The notes beneath the pieces were generated by a model that did no database searches, was not told the DNA's origin, and saw nothing but the letters and a program-made list of their open reading frames with translations. The translations under genes and the position numbers were made by a program. From Chloromonas sp. AAM2 (taxonomy: Eukaryota > Chlorophyta > Chlorophyceae > Chlamydomonadales > Chlamydomonadaceae): DNA of 48,780 bases. The DNA is taken from assembly GCA_004335635.1 (NCBI GenBank), contig QAXH01005251.1, positions 36,439 to 85,218 of the forward strand, written 5' to 3'. Positions 9,690 to 21,600 of this stretch are shown here, one piece after another (the first letter of the stretch is position 1; the number at the start of each line of letters is the position of its first letter).

Positions 9690-12600
9690 ATGAGAGCACA
9701 ACTGCCGATGCAGCAGAACTCATCGCAGCATGAGAACAGAGCAACCTTTCAGAGTGAGTCTCAGCTAACCACTAGTATCCAGCCTCAAGCCGGGTGCACG
9801 GTTAGGAAATTCCGGTCGTCATCCTTACCGGCGAGGAGCTGTGTTCTCAAGGGACCGTCGCAGCACAGGTGGGCCTTCAACAGCGATGCCGGTGTGGCGT
9901 TGGTCAGCGCATGGCGGATGGCAATGGTCCTGGGAAAGTTACAAATCAGAAGTTTTGCAGTTTGAGCTTTTCGCTTGTACGAAGGTTTGGTTTTTGGCAC
10001 CATTTGGCAACAAAGCCATGCAAACGCTTGTCACTCGCTGCTAGTTTACACTGATTATTTGCACTGATGTGACTGACACAACATTGTTCGCTTGTAGGTG
10101 ATAGGCAGACACTTGGTTTTTGCCACCTGTCAGAACTCTGATTACACTTGGACACACTTTTGATGTTATATGCTTTGGGATAGACACACCTTGCTGATAG
10201 GCACACCTTGCTGCGTTAAGGCTGCCGGCCTTCCTCCTATCATATCAATTCACATGCCAGCTTGCTGCATTCTATGGGTGCTCAATCCATTCTTGTATTC
10301 TGTGCACACTGCAGTGTCCGTGCTTCACGTTCAGTGAGCTTTTCTGATCCGCTGGAGATCGATGACCTTGGACAACCTGTGAGCAGCCCCGTGAGTTGAA
10401 CTTGATTGAACTTGTACTGAACATGTGCTAGACTTTGTAATGAGCACACACAAGAAAAAGTTTGCCAGTTCTGGGACAGTTGTTGGGTCCTGCACCGAAA
10501 CCAGTGGTGTTGTGGAAATCCCAGAACTGGCGAACTTCTTTTCGTACCATACAGTCTTTGCATGTTAGGTTTGATTACTTCTAGGAATGATAATGTACTC
10601 ACACCTGCAGCTGTGCACATGACAATAGGCAAGGCAGCAGGGCATTCGCCTGCCGCATGTAATTGCAGTGGACCGTCAATCCCTAGGGGGCAATTCCCTG
10701 GGGCAATTTTCAGAGGGCAATCTTCAGGCAAAGATTCCTTAGGCTGTTGTTTTCTTGCAGGACGACTTGATTGTACCCGGTCCGCTGCCAAGTTTCCAGG
10801 ACAGTCACTCGCCCCTTTCCAAGATAACCACCAAGATGACGCCCTCTGATATGTCGGCACGTAGCACAAGGGACGCATCTGACGACAGCCTGACCCTCAC
10901 CCTCCTTAAGCACAGCGTGGAGGAGGCCAACAACCACTACCCAAGGTCGGAGCCGAACGAATGTGTTGAGCACAATGTACAACACTGAGCACAACATACA
11001 CCCTTCATCCATTGTAGTACAATGAGCAATGAACAATGTGTCTCATTTTAACATGTTGTCTCATGCACGCATAATATAGGCTCCCCAACCTCTACTTGTA
11101 CTTGCATACAGAGCATAATGACTCTGATCATGGCCCGCATGGATTCTTGGTATGGCGCGACTCATAGCTAAACTCTTAGTCAGTGTCGCTTCAACTTGCC
11201 GTGTGTCCTGCGCACACAACACGCACTTGCACAAATGAAGCTACTTGGGCATGCATAGCCAAACCTATCCTGCATGCGGAAGTCATATACCAGTGCTCCC
11301 CATGGAAATTGACATGCAACCATATTCCAGCACGTGGCGGCTGCAAATCTTGAACCTGACTCTGGTCCTGTGTTGAATGCACAGCATTCTTGCATTCGGA
11401 CGCATTTTGAACATGATTTGTGTGTGTGTGTGTGTGTGTGTGTGCAGTCATCTGCCCGAGCTTACACGTCATGCTTGCATTCCAAACATTGTGTTGTATG
11501 CATGCTGACACTGTTCACACTTCCGTCTGTTGCCCAACTGCTGATGTATTGCTTGCATCACAACACATGGCTCAGACACATGGCGAATTGGCTCAACATG
11601 GCTCAGACACATGGCGAATTGCAGGTGGCAAGGGTCAAACGCTTCCACCGGCTCTGGCATGACCCAGATTTCACCGGGCCTGCTGGGGCAGCCACCCACC
11701 GCCCTTCCCCGTCCCTCCGGCTCCGAAGCCCGCTCCTCCATCGCATCAACCACCACAGGCAACGACATCTACCCCCTCCTTAACTCCAGACCCACACCCA
11801 GCTTTTCATCCGAGTCCAACGAACCTCACTCGTCTAAGTCCAACTACGCTACTGCCCACAGCATGTTCTTTGACAACAAGAGCGACGTTGGACGCAGGAC
11901 GGATCCAGTCCAGTCCTTTTCTGCCTCTGAATGTGGAAGCCAGGCCCGTCACTCTACCAACAGTAGCTCAGCCTCTATGCACTCCTTGCCACGGATCGGG
12001 CAAGTGGGTGGAGACCGCATGTCGGAGCAATTCGCAGTCCGTGCGTCGACACAGCAGTCACGTGCCGATGATGCTCAGTCCTTTCACACCACCGCCTCGC
12101 ATGTCACCCACGTGTCACAGGCTGGTCACATGGCCCAGGTGGCATACAACAACGGAAGCTCCCGCAGCTCCCACGTCAGCGGTGCTTCACACGCCTTGTA
12201 TGCCCAGGGTGACTTACGTGGCTCTTCTGCTGACCATGGGTCATTGGCATCACGTGCATCACATGCTGACATCATCTCACGTGGATCACATGCCGACCAT
12301 GAGTCACTGGGATCACGTGCTTCATATCCTGCTGACCATGAGCCGCGTGCATCACATGCTGACGGCAACTCACGTGGATCGTCTGCGGACCATGGGTCAC
12401 TGGCCTCCCATGCAAAGAGCAGCCCTGCTGCATCGTACATGGAGGCCGTTTCTCATGCTTCAACTGCCCGCTCATCCCCTGCTGAATCCCTGATCCATTC
12501 AGTCTCACAGCGCCAGTCAGCGGCCAACTCAGTCACAACAGCAAAGAGTCACATCTCCCACGACAGCAACAACACGCAAGACCAGAAGTACTACTTACAG

Positions 12601-15600
12601 GCTCAAAAGCACCAGCAGGACAAGCTGCAAACCCTCCTTTCACCTCGCCAGCAGAGCATTGCCAGTGTCTCACCCTCCTACACCGGCTCAGCCTACGGCG
12701 GAGAGCCCATTGAGCCCGTGACACCAGAGCCAGCCCGCAAGACAGGCACCAGCAACGCTAGCAGTGTGAATGCCGGTGGACGCCTAGGTGGTGCTTGGCT
12801 GGAAGGGAGCTTGGGGGAAGATGAGCAGCAGGCTGTGCAAGGTTCCAGCCGCCGCACATCTGGGTTTAACACAACTCGGGAGGAAATGTCAGTTGATGGG
12901 TCCGAGCCCTCTGCAGCCTACCGTGCCAGGCAACAGACTATCTCATCTATGAGCCGTGATGCCTATGACTATGATACTGGGGATGATGATGTGGGGGGTG
13001 ATGCAGGAGAGGTTAATACAGCGACGCGTTCGGAGCTACTAATGTCCGCCCCCGCCCGCTCGCGTGCCCGCTCCACCCACCGCACCACCGACTCTAACCA
13101 CCTCCTCATCCGTTTCAACAAAGCTGCAACCACAGGCAACGACGGTGCCCCTTTGACACCCAACCCTCGCTTGTTTGTAGAAGCGCCTGAGCTGAGGACG
13201 CCTGCTAAGAACTTCGCCCTGAGCACTGCGAGGCAGTCGGTTGCCAGCTCCGCAACCGCTTCAACCACCTCCCCACGTGCCACCAGCAACGCCAGCGTTG
13301 CCACAGGTTATCTCGCTGCCTTGGCTGCTGCAGCAGCAGATGCGCCAGATAGTCTGGCTCCTTCCGGCTCGCACGCTTCCCAGGCCGGCTTTGTGGAACT
13401 AGCTGCAACCTCTCGCCAGATCACTGCTGGAAGCGGATCAAGTGCTGTCTCTCAAAGCGAGTCTGCATCCGCCTTATCCCCACGCTCTTACGCAGTATCC
13501 CCCCCACGCTCTCACGCCTTATCTGCACAAAGCAATGCCAGCACGGGCTACGATGCAGTCACAGCCGCAGCTGGCATCCTGCTACCTCGCTCCACAAACG
13601 CTTACAGCAACGTGAGCAGCGTTTTGTCGCGTGAAAGCGGCAGCGCTGTTGCTGCCGGGGGCGCGGTCGAATCCTCCGCGTTTTCCCCCCGTTCCTCCGT
13701 CATTGGCAGCGGCAGTGGCGGGCCGCGGGACACTGGGACCTCCGTTGGAATGCATTCACCCCGTGCCACAGACGCATCTGGTGGCAGTGGCGTGGTTGCA
13801 GATGGTGGTGCAGAGAAGGATGCTCTGATGGCAGATGCAACCGCTTTGGAAGAGGATTTGGCAGCGGTGATGAAGCGCCTGCCGGCCAGTCTACGCTACG
13901 GTGCTCAGGATCCGGGCGAGGACCTGGTTTCGACCGCTCTTCCGCAGCAACTGTACAACAGACTGGCCCGTTTGCAGGTGTGGTGCCCGTACCTGGCAGC
14001 GTGTTTAAGTGTTGCAAGGATGCGTATTGCTCTAGCAACAGCTGCATCAGCATTGCCGCCTGTTGATTGCTTTGGTTTGCAACGTGCTTTGACAGCAATT
14101 GTGTCGTCATGTTTGCCGCCCGTTGACCTATTTGATATCAGGAGCACGCTTGGGCTGATATGCCGTGCATCTTGCATCACCCCTTCACCTGGTTTGATGA
14201 TGTGTGCGTGTCCACAGGCCGTGTTGCGTGAGCGCGAGGCAGATGCACTCAGGGTGGCTCGCCAGGTGGCCGACCTACAGGCGCAGCTGGCCGATTCACA
14301 GGTGCGGCAGTCAGTTGTTGAGCAGCCTTTGTTACAAGGAGGGAGTGCACACCATGTAGCACGTTCAACGCAAACATCAACTACTTGCGCAAATTGCGTA
14401 AATTTCTCCTAGTAAAGGGGATTGAGACTGCCAAATGAGACTCAGGACATGACTCCACATCTCGGTGACAGATATCACTGACCCAGTCCATAACAACAAC
14501 GTAACAACAAGGACCCGGCGTACACACCACAAACACACCAGTTCCAGTGACAGTCCCAAAACTGTCCCAGAACTGGCAAACTTTTTTTGGGGGATGATGT
14601 TGGTCTTGCAACCTGGCCTGCGCCTCTGGTATCGGTAAGCACTGAGCACAGGTTGCAATACCTCCATACGCTGCATTTCACCAGTAGGCGAACGTGCCCT
14701 CAATGCAATAACGCTCCCACAGCTGCTCGTCAGTACCCTGAAACCCGCCGCGCCTCAGCTGTTCGTTGCTACCGGTTTGAGGAGGTACTCGCGTGCCCAG
14801 CAAAGTTTCCTTGCGCAAAGGGGAATCTGACCGTGTCAGCAAGGGGTGGTGAGGCCCTTCTGGCCATCACCCCACAGAACACCTTCCGAAAGCATCCCGT
14901 AGCCATATAAATGGACTGGAAGGAAAGATTGTCAGGGTTTGTATTACACAGAATAGAGCGGCCTTCATTACACCGTAAATTCTCCCAATACAGGCCAGGT
15001 GTACATCTCCGAAACGTGTTGAAGGCCCCAGTCTCCACTCAGTATACAGCCCTGGGTCCTGACGTTTGTATACACAACACGGTAACGGAAACTTTGACAT
15101 GAAAAATGCATGAATACAAGTAATCACATGGGGGCTTTTTGTGCGCAGTCCCAAGGCAGCGCGCTGGAGTCTGACCTCGAGTCGGCCAATCGCGAGCTGG
15201 CCGCTAAGGACCAGGACCTGTTCACAGCGCAGCAACGTATTAGAGACGTCGAGAGAACGGCGGTCGAGGCAACGGCAGCCGCAGCTGCCGGTGGGTTGCT
15301 TTGATATGCATGTACTACACATTACAGCGCCTCCCTTGAGCATGCGAACAGGAAGATTCACATGACAACGTTAAGATGGTGCAAGCGAGACGTTGTCCTG
15401 CCAATGTCGTCAGTTGATAGCTGATCGCGATATCAGGCAAGGCAGGAGATTGAAGATTTGCATGGGAACGAGGGAAGCGAGGCGTTGTCATGCTAAGCCC
15501 GACCACAGCATGTTGCGATATGCTGCATGATGCGCAGGCACCAGCGCCGCTTACAGCACTCGTTCCGAAGGCGGTGCTGTGTACGCCAACGAGATCGCCT

Positions 15601-18600
15601 CCCTGCGCTCCGCGCTCGAGACGGCTCGCGATTCCATGGCATTGCGGGACGCGCAACTGTCAGATGCCATGAGCAAGCTGGCAGGTGAGAGCAGCCGAAG
15701 ACAGCTGGGTGTGCACGCAATTCAGACAACGCCCGGTTTGCGGCGTCAGCTCGGCCTGATGAGTCAGCTAATAGCACGAACAGCGTAGCAATAGTAAAAT
15801 ATGTGCAACTCAATCATTCACGCATTATGTGCGCGCTTGCGGCGCCAGCTTGTTTGGCCTTAGTATTCCGTAAGATCTGATCTCGGGTGATTCTTTCGCA
15901 TGCTGTAGTTGCTCAACCTCGCACTCTTTGCCCTCCTGTGTGCAGACCGCGACCATGAACTGCGTGAGGCCGAGCGGGTGCTGCGAGAGATGGCGCCGCA
16001 GCTGCAGACTGAGCCAGATGAGCCTTACCTGGAAAAGATCAGGTCAGCATTTTACCTGGAAAGGATCAGGTCAGCATACAGTGACAGGCTCTACCGCCGA
16101 AGTTGAATGAAATTACATACTTGGTGATGAAATTACATACGCACATTTGCATAACCTGCAAGGGATCAGGTCAGCTATCAGCTACATGCTGTTGAATGCT
16201 TGGTACGATTACATATGCGCATGTTGCATCACAGTTTTGAGCGACGTATGGACTCACGCCGGCGATTTGATTTGTGCCTTCGTTCCGAGGATGCGATGAA
16301 ACATCGGCCTGCCAATCTTGTGCATGGCTTCACACACACTTTAAGTGTGTTAGGGACGTTTTATGAAAACTCTGTCGTGACTCGAGCTATGTGTGTGTGC
16401 CTCGTCATGATGGGCATGCTTGCATTCCTGTGTTGTCAGCTGGTCCGTTCCTCGAAATCAGGCAAGGCAGGTTCCCAATCTGCTGCCTTGCAGGGAGCTT
16501 GAGGCTCAGGTCCGCGACCTTCAAACCGCTGCCGCCTCTGATACGCATAGCTCTTTACACCACCACTCGGAGCACGTGACCAACCAGGCCAACCGCCCCT
16601 CCAAGGGCCTGAATTTGAATGTTTCAAGCAGGACCAGGTGAGTTTACAAAGAAACCAAGCGCGTCAGTCTGTCTGACTTCCTGTCCACTTTACGTTGAAA
16701 ACTTGGAACAAGAAACAGTGCACATGAGCTTTCCCTTTATTTTTGTGGCCGCAGTTTCCCCTCGCCACCATCTAAACATGCATGAACATCTTCTCAGCTG
16801 TCTTTCTTCACGCACTCCCATTTCTCAAGCCTCAATCTCACCCCTGCTTGCAATTCGATCTCACTGTCTCACAGTGTGACCGTTGAGCTTGAGCGTGAGC
16901 TCGAGTCGCTGAGCAGTGAGCTGCGGGGCCACCAGGCAGCCATGGACGCAATGAGGGCTGAGGCGGAGAGCGCAAAGCAGGTGGGCACATGCCGAACATG
17001 GCACATGGCAGCGCGTGACGGGTAGGCATGCAGTGCACAGGCGTCAGTGTCAGCAAATGCTGCCACGGCATGTTACTACAATCTTGAACCTTACTGTTCG
17101 GTTTGAGTGATAGGAGCATGTGGGATACGGCGCGTCACATGTCACATGTCACACGTCCCACATCTCACACACACTATGGTACACATACCATAGTGTGTAA
17201 GAATGTAGGACACCTGCGTCGGTGGAAGGGACTCATTGCTATAGCCAGACAGCCAGTGCTGTCAAGGCATGACACTGCAGGTATTGAACCTCACTGTTCA
17301 TCGATGAATCAACCCTGCCCGGCCACATTTGGCACTGGCAAAATCCCTGAGTAACAAAGTCATTGCGCTAACCAACATTCATCGTGTTTTTTCCTCCCCT
17401 GACCCTTAGTCCGCTGCCAGCGAGCGAGCCTCGCGTGAACAGTTGGAGCTGCTCGCCAATCGGTTGCGTGAAGAGGTGGCCAGAGCACAGGTCGAGGCGG
17501 GCAGGATGGCGCAACAACTGGATGAGGCTCGCGGAGCACAGGTGAGGCTATGGTGTGTTTTCATTTCTCGTATCTTTTATAGAGTTTTTTCCATATTGTT
17601 TTTGATACTTGATGCTATCAACAACTGGAGGCCCGAGGAGCATAGGTGAGGGTGGAGCAACGTCTTGCCTGCACAGCGCAAACACACCCAGTGAAAAAGC
17701 TTGCGCTTTTGTTTCATGGGTTTTAGGGGATCACATGGAAGCACCCCACCACACCACACGCTCACAATCCTCATGCGTATGCTGTGGGTGTGGTCTTGTC
17801 TCCAGGTCAGGTCCATGATGAACAGCCACATGAACGCGTTCGTGAGTGAGAAGGCAACGGGCAAAACCGAAAAGAGTGACAAATGGAATGACGCTATCAC
17901 TGCTGAAGGTGAGGAAGGCTGCCTTAGCCTTGCAACTAGCCATCAAGCAATGAAATGACGATGTCGCTTGGGAAGGTGGGGCACGGCAAGCACCGTGGCA
18001 CGCTTTGTCCAGGCACATTGCGTGTGCCTGCCGCCCGCCTGCTTGGTCAGTTCGCCCGCCTGCTTGGTCGGTTCTGCCCTGCACTGCCCATACGAGCTGC
18101 TGCCATTGCTTGTGCAGTCGAGCACCCCCCATTAAAGGCCGAGCTGGTCCATGGCGCTTTAAACCAGGCAGCGGCAGTGGCTGACATGGCCTGGGGTACA
18201 GGCGGGGGCGGCATCCCAGTGTCCCTGGCCAACCAGTGGCGCAAGGTCCGTGCGGGGCCTGGCTGACTGGTCATCACTGCTCGTGGCATGGCTGAACCCT
18301 TAGCACCTTGCACAAGTCGCCTTGCTGGCACTGATAGGCCAAATGACGGCCGGCCTAGTAGTCTCGTAGACTATTGCTAGCACCTTTTGGTGCCTGCCTG
18401 CCTGCCTGCCTGCCTGCCTGCATGCATGCATAGGTCAGGGATGATGTGTATGAAGAGCGCTTCTGTCACCATCCTTTTGATCTATCCGCCGGGCAGTGCT
18501 CCTGTCGCTGAGGGTTTGCCGTAATGATACGTCCACCTGACAACACTCGGCTGGCCACGCTTGTCCCAGAGCAATGTCCTAACGATGGCCTGGCAACGTC

Positions 18601-21600
18601 CAAACCATGTACACATTGCCTCTTTTGCTGTGTCAACATTGTGATAACCATGAAAACATTGCCATTCACTTGGTTGGTTTGTTTCCCATCCCCCAGGCTC
18701 TGGCTCAGGAGCGGGGCGAGCGGCAGGAGCTGGCGGGGTCACTCGAGTGTGTGAGGGCCGAGCTGAGCTCGCTCAGGCAGCAGTTCAACCGCTCACACAC
18801 ACTGCACGCCAATGAGATAGCGGAGGCAACGCACAGGTGCGCAGTCAAAGCGTCTAGGCAGCAATCCTACCTTCTTTGGCATGGCATCCAATGTTTTTCT
18901 GCTCTCTGTGGTATAGTATCTATTCTAGAGCGTGGAAAAGCGCCTTTGATGTAAAATGTCACACAGTTTTATTTAACAGGCGTCACACACAGAGAACATG
19001 CTGCTGTTCCCTGTCATGACACTCACCTGCCCGGTATCTGTCACTGGCCTGTGCTCTCAGGGCCCAGCAGATCGAGAAGCAGCTAAAGGATGCACAGGCC
19101 CGACTGACCGCTGCTGACGTGCGCCTTCGGGTGGGTGAATAAGAGGCACTCTTGTTGCCTGGCACACATCGTAATAACCATGACCATAACCATAACCATA
19201 ACCATAACCATGCACACAATCGTAGTAACAGTAGTCATAATGATTGTGTTAGTAATAGGATGATAGTAAGTAAGAATAGTAGCACGCATAAGTATAAGAA
19301 TAATAACAGGGTGTGCATGACCTACGCACACACATGCACAAGGCGACACGCCGCGCACGAGATGTGCTGCAACAGTAGTGCTGCTTTTGTACTTTTCTGG
19401 TACTTGCACTAACATTCATATGAGTGACATGCGTACTGGTTCTGTCCCTCCACCACGATATTTCTTATCACTCTAGGATCCGCAAAAGAGTTGCCAACGA
19501 CACTCCACAACAGGGCTGCATTGCCCTGGCACTGGCCCCGGCTTGGCGGGTTTGCCACCAATTCAAACCTACACAACCGCGTTGAATGGTGCTGCCAATC
19601 CAGGAGGCCACTGAGGAGTCCCGGACTGCCCGCTCCACACACGCCGCCACAGCCGATGAACTTTCCATGGAGCGCGACGCATGCCGCAGGCTCAGGCTGC
19701 AGGTAAGAGGGGGGGGTTTAGGGGGGTGCGCCCTGATGACTAATAGATAGATACATTGAAAGGTAGGTACATAGTCTGTGGATCTACGGTCAAACGACGA
19801 TGGGAGATGCGGGAGACGGTTTGTCATTTATCATCCTATTGCCTTCCTGATCCACATGCGTTGGCAGACGCCACACAGGAGATGCGGGAGACGGAAGGCA
19901 ACAGTCGGACACAGCCAAACTCAGCCATCTCCGGAGATCATTGTCGACTCTGGTTTTCTGTTCTCGCGCGCCACCAGAAGCAGACACTGATGCCCTGCTG
20001 GGCTTGGCCGTGTGCTATTCCCCACCTGCATCATAGTTACATAACGACAGTGCAGAAGTGCTTAAGTGCATGAGTGGGACACCAGCCAGGGCACTGGCAC
20101 CTCCGGTACCTTAGGTCCGCTGCCGCCTGCTTCTCCGCGTCATCTGTTCAGTCACTGAGTGGATATCATCATACTGACGAATAGGTTCGTGTATCTCTTC
20201 GCCTTGTGTGCGCAGGTGAGCGTCACGCAGGGCAGCATCGAGGTGCTGCAGAAGGCGCTCGCCGCCGCTAGGGCCGACCTGGCGGGGGCGCGGGCGCAGC
20301 AGCTGGCGGACGCGCTGGCAGCGCAGACACTTTCAAGACAGGTGCGGGCACAGGGCGGTTTCTGACCACGGTGCAGGGCGGTTGTTACCTGTGTCACAGG
20401 ACGGTTTCTAGCTGCGATGCACGGTGGTTTGTGTGACAAAGGCACCCATCCCCTGCTTCTGTGCTCAGGCGCTTGTTTGCAGGGCTGCTCCCGCGCCACA
20501 GGCAGATTTGCGTATTGTGGTGTCAGGTTGATGCGGAGTCGCCGAAGTAGATTGGTTGCCTTGGGCGGACAGGGCTGGAAATATTTGTACAAAAATCGTA
20601 CAATTGTATACAGGCCAACACAAACTTGTTGCTTTGGCATGTTGCTACCTCTGGGGAAGCTGCATGATGCTGTGTGCTGGACACAGCCAACACATTGTCT
20701 GGTCCCCTGGTACTGTGTTTGATTACTATTTGGTGAATCCGAGTTCAAAGTCTTGTCCAGAGTCTCAACTGCCCACTGGCCTCGATCACAATCGTTGTTA
20801 CACGCGCCATGATAACTCTGAACCGTTTTTTGATCACACTAAGCTGCTGTATAACCAGGAGGCCATTTGGTAAATATGTTGTCATGTGCTGTCTCCTTGC
20901 TGCCCATAGAGTGCCTTTTGAAAACAAATCTCATAGAGATTCCAATAGTGTGTTATCTGCCTGCTGCCCACAGGTTGAGGAGCTGGGTGCAGAGGCCGCT
21001 GCCCGGATGCATGCCGCCGAGGACACCGCCGACCGCCTGGCCCGCATGCAGCTGCAGCGGCTGATGGAGCTTAGGGCACACCCTTACATGGAGCTTAGGG
21101 CACACCCTTACAGGGAGCACTGCACCAGCAGCCATGGGGAAATGGGGGCAACAGGGCGCACTGAACCCGCTGAATCTTGCCAGGTGCGCTGCTGGTGATT
21201 TTCATGATCTGCATCTAAGCAAACTCGTTACTAGGCTTGACAGTCATCTTCGCACACCTGTGACTATTTGGGGTTCATGAACAACAGACTGTTTGCTTTG
21301 CGTGTTTTGGTTAATGTTCTTTGTGTGCAGTATGCATTATGCGTACTTAACGACCCTGTGTGACATCAGGCCTTAAGCCCATGAATGTTATAAATGCTCA
21401 ACGTATCAGCAGGTTCAGCGGTGTTGTATTGCACCGGCGGTGTTGTGCCAAGCGCAATCTGCATCATAGCGCCGTGGGCCAACAGTACCTAACCTAACCA
21501 ATACCTAAGAAGTGTCAGTGAAGTGTCAGAGAAGTGTCAGCTCACGAAGTGTCAGCAAGTTTCCATGCTTCCATACAGCAAACCGCTCGTTCTTCTGGTA

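Noticed and set aside
11870..12493. 207-codon open frame overlapping the large coiled-coil exon
   Set aside because: It is a +1 shadow of the repetitive Ser-rich exon. The main frame is open for over 2.3 kb and joins flanking exons in phase.
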